NCBI RefSeq assembly: GCF_042658845.1
Contig: NZ_JBHSRI010000038.1
Coordinates: 182,559 to 246,558, forward strand
Length of the DNA: 64,000 nucleotides
Reading direction: 5' to 3'
From: Paenisporosarcina macmurdoensis
Lineage (GTDB): Bacteria; Bacillota; Bacilli; Bacillales_A; Planococcaceae
This document shows, piece by piece, positions 59,777 through 64,000 of this stretch (the first letter of the stretch is position 1; each line of letters begins with the position of its first letter). The notes under the pieces are model-generated. The model saw only the letters and a program-made list of their open reading frames with translations, had not been told where the DNA came from and searched no databases. The translations under genes and the position numbers were made by a program.

Positions 59777-61945
59777 ATGGATGCGAAACAATTGATGCAA
59801 AGAATTGCGAAAGAAACAAATGTGCGACCCGCGCAAGCACAACAAGTTATTGATTTACTTGAAGAGGGAAATACGGTTCCTTTCATCGCGCGCTATCGTA
59901 AAGAAGCAACAGGCTCATTAGATGAAGTGCAAATTAAAGCAGTTGAAGATCGTTACCGCTACATACAGCAGATAGAACAACGTAAGGAAGAAGTAATTCG
60001 CTTAATCGATGAACAAGGGAAGCTAACGGATGAGTTATCTACTGCCATTCAAGCGGCCACTGTTCTACAAAGGTTAGAAGATTTATATCGACCATATAAG
60101 CTAAAACGCAGAACAAAAGCAACCATTGCAAAAGAAAAAGGACTAGAGCCTTTAGCGAACGTATTATTTAGTTATACAAACACACAACTCGAAGAATTGG
60201 CTCAAGATTTTATTAATGAAGAAACAGAAGTGGCGAATGTCGAAGAAGCATTACAAGGTGCTCGAGATATTTTAGCTGAACAATTTGCAGATGATGCAAA
60301 GATTCGTGAAAAAATCAGAAACTTTACAAGAGCAGAGGGCTCTATCTTATCTGCTGTCAAAAAACAAAGTAATGATGAGAAAAGTGTGTTTGAAATGTAT
60401 TATGACTACACAGAACCAGTCAAGAAAATTGTGCCTCATCGTGTTCTTGCACTAAACCGTGGAGAAAAAGAAGATATCTTGAAAGTTAGTTTGCATGCGC
60501 CGGTTGACCGGATTTTAAGTATCATGCGCGATGAGTGGATTCCGACACATAGTTCGTCACCAAGCATTTCACAAGTAACAGAATCGATAGAAGACTCGTA
60601 TAAGCGTTTAATTGCGCCTTCAGTTGAGCGTGAAATTCGAACGGAACTAACAGAGAAAGGCGAAACACAGGCCATTCATATTTTCTCTGAAAATTTGCGT
60701 AACCTATTACTGCAACAACCGCTAAAAGGAAAAGTTGTATTAGGACTGGATCCAGCATTCAGAACAGGGTGTAAATTAGCTGTTGTCGACGATACTGGGA
60801 AGCTGCAAGAAGTATCAGTTATCTATCCACATCCTCCAAAAGCGGATGTTCAAGGGTCCAAAAAAATGATCTTAGATATTTTAAAGCGCTACCCGATTTC
60901 AATTATTGCCATTGGCAATGGAACAGCATCTCGTGAATCAGAACAATTTGTTGCGGAATGTCTAAAGGAAGCAGATAGAGAAGTTGCTTACGTCATCGTC
61001 AATGAAGCGGGGGCAAGTGTGTACTCAGCTTCAGATACTGCACGAGCGGAATTTCCACATCTTCAAGTTGAGCAACGAAGTGCGGTTTCAATTGCACGAA
61101 GACTACAAGATCCTCTGTCAGAATTAGTTAAGATCGAACCAAAAGCTGTAGGAGTCGGTCAGTATCAACACGACGTTTCTCAAAAGAAGCTAAATGATTC
61201 ATTAACCTTTATAGTAGAAACAGCCGTTAACCAAGTGGGGGTAAATATCAACACAGCATCAGCATCTTTGCTGCAGTATGTTTCTGGTTTATCAAAAACA
61301 GTCGCTGAAAATGTTATTATTATGCGAGATGAAAACGGTAAGTTCACTTCACGTGCCCAACTGAAGAAAATTCCTAGACTTGGTGCGAAAACGTATGAGC
61401 AAGCTATCGGATTTTTACGAATTCCAGAGGCTAAAAATCCATTTGACGCTACTGGTATCCATCCAGAAAGCTATAAAAGTGCAGAAGAAGTATTGAAAAC
61501 TGCTGGTCTAACTAAAGCACAGATTGGTACGAAAGAAGCCGAACTTGCTCTTAATGAGTTGAATTTGAAAGAGTTAAACGAACGTTTAGACGTTGGAGAA
61601 ATTACTTTAAAAGACATTGTAGATACATTAAAAAAACCAACTCGAGATCCGCGTGATCAGTTCCCACAACCATTACTTAAGACTGATGTTCTTCAAATGG
61701 AAGACTTGGCAAGTGGTATGGAATTACAAGGAACCGTTCGTAACGTCGTCGATTTTGGTGCATTTGTAGACATAGGTGTTAAACAAGATGGGCTTGTCCA
61801 CATTTCTAAATTGAAAAAAGGATTTGTTAAACACCCACTGGATGTCGTCGCACTTGGAGACATCGTAACCGTATGGGTCGAACAAGTAGAAAAGACAAAA
61901 GGACGCATAGCACTAACTATGTTGCCTCCAGTAAAACAAAATTAA
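59777..61945 (+). CDS. tex: Tex-family RNA-binding protein
   Basis: 722 residues. N-terminal helical Tex domain (VPFIARYRKEATGSLDE), YqgF/RuvX-like domain (VVLGLDPAFRTGCKLAVVD), helix-hairpin-helix part (NQVGVNINTASASLLQYV; IPRLGAKTYEQAIGFLRI) and a C-terminal S1 domain (GTVRNVVDFGAFVDIGVKQD). It acts on nucleic acids in transcription, details unsettled. ATG 59777 fits the GAAAGGATGAG site better than ATG 59768. Usual length. Confidence 0.96.
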   Translation: MDAKQLMQRIAKETNVRPAQAQQVIDLLEEGNTVPFIARYRKEATGSLDEVQIKAVEDRYRYIQQIEQRKEEVIRLIDEQGKLTDELSTAIQAATVLQRLEDLYRPYKLKRRTKATIAKEKGLEPLANVLFSYTNTQLEELAQDFINEETEVANVEEALQGARDILAEQFADDAKIREKIRNFTRAEGSILSAVKKQSNDEKSVFEMYYDYTEPVKKIVPHRVLALNRGEKEDILKVSLHAPVDRILSIMRDEWIPTHSSSPSISQVTESIEDSYKRLIAPSVEREIRTELTEKGETQAIHIFSENLRNLLLQQPLKGKVVLGLDPAFRTGCKLAVVDDTGKLQEVSVIYPHPPKADVQGSKKMILDILKRYPISIIAIGNGTASRESEQFVAECLKEADREVAYVIVNEAGASVYSASDTARAEFPHLQVEQRSAVSIARRLQDPLSELVKIEPKAVGVGQYQHDVSQKKLNDSLTFIVETAVNQVGVNINTASASLLQYVSGLSKTVAENVIIMRDENGKFTSRAQLKKIPRLGAKTYEQAIGFLRIPEAKNPFDATGIHPESYKSAEEVLKTAGLTKAQIGTKEAELALNELNLKELNERLDVGEITLKDIVDTLKKPTRDPRDQFPQPLLKTDVLQMEDLASGMELQGTVRNVVDFGAFVDIGVKQDGLVHISKLKKGFVKHPLDVVALGDIVTVWVEQVEKTKGRIALTMLPPVKQN

Positions 61946-61949
61946 TATG

Positions 61950-61986
61950 GAGCCTGCCTATTGAACATCGATAGGCAGGTTTTAAA
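61950..61986 (+). terminator. Rho-independent terminator
   Basis: AGCCTGCCTAT-tgaacatcg-ATAGGCAGGTTTT after tex. Confidence 0.88.
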
Positions 61987-62006
61987 ATATTCAAAGGATG
62001 GATTGC

Positions 62007-62462
62007 ATGACAAACGAAGAACTTCAACAACTCGTAACGAGAATCTCAGCAACCGACTTTAACAAACCCTTTGTACATGAAGCGTATTTTAACAGTCGAC
62101 TCAAAACGACAGGTGGGCGCTATATGCTGCAAACTCACCATATTCAAATTAACCCTAAATCACTAGAACTTCATGGTATTGAGGAACTTGAAGGAATAAT
62201 TCGGCATGAATTGTGCCATTATCACTTACATATAGAAGGAAAAGGCTACAAACATCGCGATAAAGATTTTAAAGAATTATTAAAGATGACTAAATCTCCG
62301 AGATTTTGTGCAAACTTAGGGTCTGCGAAAAGAAGGAAGAATGTAACTCAACATATCTATGGGTGTATTTCTTGTGGACTTCTTTATAGACGGAAAATTC
62401 GTTTAAATACGCTCAAATACCGTTGTGGCAAGTGTTCAGGGCAATTGAAAAAAGTTGAATAA
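62007..62462 (+). CDS. ydcK: SprT-like zinc metallopeptidase (YdcK)
   Basis: 151 residues. Zinc-protease motif IIRHELCHYHLHIEG (HExxH), and a C-terminal zinc ribbon with CISCG and CGKCSG. Length matches Bacillus subtilis YdcK. Function unknown; SprT/Spartan relatives act on DNA-protein crosslinks. ATG 62007 follows AAAGGATGGATTGC. Confidence 0.93.
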   Translation: MTNEELQQLVTRISATDFNKPFVHEAYFNSRLKTTGGRYMLQTHHIQINPKSLELHGIEELEGIIRHELCHYHLHIEGKGYKHRDKDFKELLKMTKSPRFCANLGSAKRRKNVTQHIYGCISCGLLYRRKIRLNTLKYRCGKCSGQLKKVE

Positions 62463-62492
62463 TAATTGTTTGAAGAAATTGGTCAAAAGTGG

Positions 62493-62521
62493 TTGACGAG
62501 GAAGAACTATCTCACTATAAT
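62493..62521 (+). promoter_or_regulatory. strong SigA promoter of the tRNA cluster
   Basis: TTGACG (62493-62498), 17-bp spacer, TATAAT (62516-62521), 30 bp before tRNA-Asn. Confidence 0.88.
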
Positions 62522-62551
62522 AGGGAAAGTCGATTAGTTACATGACGTTAT

Positions 62552-62626
62552 TCCGAAGTAGCTCAGTGGTAGAGCAATCGACTGTTAATCGATTGGTCGT
62601 AGGTTCGAGTCCTACCTTCGGAGCCA
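62552..62626 (+). tRNA. tRNA-Asn (GTT)
   Basis: Acceptor TCCGAAG/CTTCGGA, anticodon stem CGACT-GTTAA-region with GTT, T arm GTAGG-TTCGAGT-CCTAC, encoded CCA. Confidence 0.97.
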
Positions 62627-62627
62627 T

Positions 62628-62702
62628 GGCCCCTTGGTCAAGCGGTTAAGACACCGCCCTTTCACGGCGGTAACACGGGTTCGAATCCCGTAGGGGTCAC
62701 CA
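62628..62702 (+). tRNA. tRNA-Glu (TTC)
   Basis: Acceptor GGCCCCT/AGGGGTC, anticodon stem CCGCC/GGCGG with TTC at 62661-62663, encoded CCA. One base after tRNA-Asn. Confidence 0.97.
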
Positions 62703-63044
62703 ATTTTTTTAGAAACTATGTTATACTAACAATAATGAAATCAAGAGAGTGAAGTAGTATTTTACTTCCTATTAAGATGACGCGAAAGCGAAGTGGAAAT
62801 TCAACTTCCTATAAAGAAGTCGAGGGTGACACAGTAATCAAGCTTCCTTTAAAGAAATCGCGAGGGTGTAGCAACGAGTCGTACGAAGACGACGAAGTAG
62901 CGCCGACGCAAGCGAAGCGTGGAAGGTGCAAGGTTTTCAATCGCCAAACGAAGATGGCGATTAACATCGAAGCAGGCGAAGCCGATGCAGATGTCCAACT
63001 TACTATAAGCTTAGTACTCATAGTCTTTATAACAATAACATTAT
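62703..63044 (+). other. GAAG-rich spacer inside the tRNA cluster, possible transcribed RNA
   Basis: A 342-bp gap between tRNA-Glu and tRNA-fMet. It opens with T7 and an extended -10 promoter (TGTTATACT at 62719-62727). Three direct repeats of CTTCCT-(A/T-rich)-AAGA begin at 62764, 62804 and 62842. About nine GAAG motifs follow, and AATCGCC-aaacgaaga-TGGCGATT can form a hairpin. The 96-codon frame across it runs into tRNA-fMet and has no ribosome binding site. Confidence 0.5.
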
Positions 63045-63122
<78 letters not shown>

Positions 63123-63124
63123 AT

Positions 63125-63200
63125 GGTTCCGTGGTGTAGCGGTTAACATGCCTGCCTGTCACGCAGGAGATCGCGGGTTCGATTCCCGTCGGGACCGCCA
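63125..63200 (+). tRNA. tRNA-Asp (GTC)
   Basis: Acceptor GGTTCCG/CGGGACC, anticodon GTC in CCTGCCTGTCACGCAGG, encoded CCA. Confidence 0.97.
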
Positions 63201-63208
63201 TTTTTTAT

Positions 63209-63283
63209 TGGGGTATAGCCAAGCGGTAAGGCAACGGATTTTGATTCCGTCACGCCCTGGTTCGAATCCAGGTTCCCCAGCCA
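63209..63283 (+). tRNA. tRNA-Gln (TTG)
   Basis: Acceptor TGGGGTA/TTCCCCA (with one T-T mismatch at pair 6), anticodon TTG in ACGGATTTTGATTCCGT, encoded CCA. Confidence 0.95.
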
Positions 63284-63304
63284 TACTTTATTCCTTATGT
63301 TTGC

Positions 63305-63377
63305 GAGCCATTAGCTCAGTTGGTAGAGCATCTGACTTTTAATCAGAGGGTCGTAGGTTCGAATCCTACATGGCTCA
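63305..63377 (+). tRNA. tRNA-Lys (TTT)
   Basis: Acceptor GAGCCAT/ATGGCTC, anticodon TTT in CTGACTTTTAATCAG, discriminator A. The next three bases are TCA, so CCA is not encoded and must be added by the CCA enzyme. Confidence 0.96.
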
Positions 63378-63389
63378 TCATTTTCTTGC

Positions 63390-63417
63390 TTGACTTCTTG
63401 TGTAAACGTGTTATACT
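63390..63417 (+). promoter_or_regulatory. SigA promoter for tRNA-Leu and probably the rrn operon
   Basis: TTGACT (63390-63395), 16-bp spacer, TATACT (63412-63417), 24 bp before tRNA-Leu. I see no equally good promoter between here and the 16S gene. Confidence 0.8.
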
Positions 63418-63440
63418 AATTCTTGTCGTTAAAACATCAA

Positions 63441-63526
<86 letters not shown>

Positions 63527-63534
63527 AGCAACAA

Positions 63535-63611
63535 GCGCCCGTAGCTCAATTGGATAGAGCGTCTGACTTCGGATCAGAAGGTTGTGGGTTCGACCCCTGT
63601 CGGGCGCGCCA
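63535..63611 (+). tRNA. tRNA-Arg (TCG)
   Basis: Acceptor GCGCCCG/CGGGCGC, anticodon stem TCTGA/TCAGA with loop CTTCGGA giving TCG, encoded CCA. Confidence 0.95.
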
Positions 63612-63646
63612 AAACACCTTATCATTCTATATAATATTATAATAAC

Positions 63647-63720
63647 GCGGGTGTAGTTTAGTGGTAAAACCTCAGCCTTCCAAGCTGATGATGAGAGTTC
63701 GATTCTCTTCACCCGCTCCA
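63647..63720 (+). tRNA. tRNA-Gly (TCC)
   Basis: Acceptor GCGGGTG/CACCCGC, anticodon stem TCAGC/GCTGA with loop CTTCCAA giving TCC, encoded CCA. Confidence 0.96.
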
Positions 63721-63914
63721 TAATTTTACCTAATGAACCTTGAAAACTGAACAGCAAAACGTCAACTAACAAGCGGAACGCACTTCGGTGCCGGAAGCAC
63801 AAACGTTTTCTTACGCCGACACCTGTTGGTATCGAAAACAAACTTGAACTTAACCGTTCATTATAAACGTCAATTTTTTGACGCCAGCAACAAAGTCGAG
63901 CTAATCGACTCACC
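63721..63914 (+). other. 16S rRNA leader / tRNA-16S spacer
   Basis: Contains CCTTGAAAACTGAACA, a segment typical of Bacillales rRNA spacers, and small hairpins such as GCAC-ttcg-GTGC. No convincing -35/-10 pair, so 16S is probably read through from the tRNA promoters. Confidence 0.6.
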
Positions 63915-64000
63915 TATTATGGAGAGTTTGATCCTGGCTCAGGACGAACGCTGGCGGCGTGCCTAATACATGCAAGTCGAGCGGAATGATGAAGAAGCTT
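63915..64000 (+). rRNA. rrs: 16S ribosomal RNA (5' end, truncated by window)
   Basis: GAGAGTTTGATCCTGGCTCA, AACGCTGGCGGCGTGCCTAA and TACATGCAAGTCGAGCGG are the universal 5' end of bacterial 16S rRNA. The exact mature 5' end is estimated by comparison with Bacillus subtilis. Confidence 0.97.

Overview
The window looks like a chromosomal segment of a low-GC, Gram-positive, aerobic member of the Bacillales, most likely a Planococcaceae/Caryophanaceae relative (Sporosarcina, Paenisporosarcina or Psychrobacillus type). Evidence is the complete rsbR-S-T-U-V-W-sigB-rsbX cluster, the Bacillus-like gene order ddl-murF ... cshA-ydbS-ydbT-rhomboid-acpS-ydcC-alr-ndoAI-ndoA-rsb/sigB-tex-ydcK, Shine-Dalgarno-rich starts with many TTG/GTG codons, and a tRNA cluster leading into a 16S rRNA gene at the right edge. 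No transposase, phage gene, CRISPR array or recognisable defence island is present.

Left part (1-14.9 kb): the 3' end of cvfB, a DUF1002 exported protein, a VOC ring-cleaving dioxygenase behind a perfect MhqR-type operator, several GNAT acetyltransferases, small membrane and lipoproteins (one behind a convincing SigB promoter), a LytTR regulator, a BmrU-type lipid kinase, an AraC regulator, a second-type YidC lipoprotein, a lipoprotein Cu/Zn superoxide dismutase, an MFS transporter, a VanY-type carboxypeptidase and a LysM protein. Then come queCDEF on the minus strand (promoter, preQ1-I riboswitch, terminator, four overlapping genes) and cardiolipin synthase.

Middle (19-41 kb): a GNAT-aminotransferase fusion convergent with an XRE/TPR regulator that is divergent, across two matching palindromes, from an MFS exporter; a second MFS transporter; csoR-copZ and copA with CsoR-like sites; a CBS-domain protein; then a LacI-controlled sugar locus (binding protein, two permeases, ThuA, two Gfo/Idh/MocA dehydrogenases, a TIM-barrel isomerase) without an ATPase or glycoside hydrolase, which suggests uptake and oxidative (3-keto type) breakdown of a glycoside. 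rodA, ddl and murF follow.

Right part (45-64 kb): a decayed gene, a small YdeI/OmdA protein, an esterase, cshA, ydbST, rhomboid, acpS, ydcC, alr, the MazEF-type ndoAI/ndoA pair, the SigB stress module, tex, sprT-like ydcK, nine tRNAs and the start of 16S rRNA.

The non-coding DNA is the most unusual aspect. Two dispersed repeat families occupy most long intergenic gaps. Family A (a terminator-like hairpin joined to a GC-rich body) occurs six times. Family B (about 300 bp with a long hairpin) occurs as a perfect-period 307-bp tandem triplet, an inverted full copy 20 kb away and a diverged partial copy whose hairpin is kept by compensatory changes. There is also a strict 21-bp iteron-like array, a 100-bp cruciform, and a GAAG-rich spacer inside the tRNA cluster.
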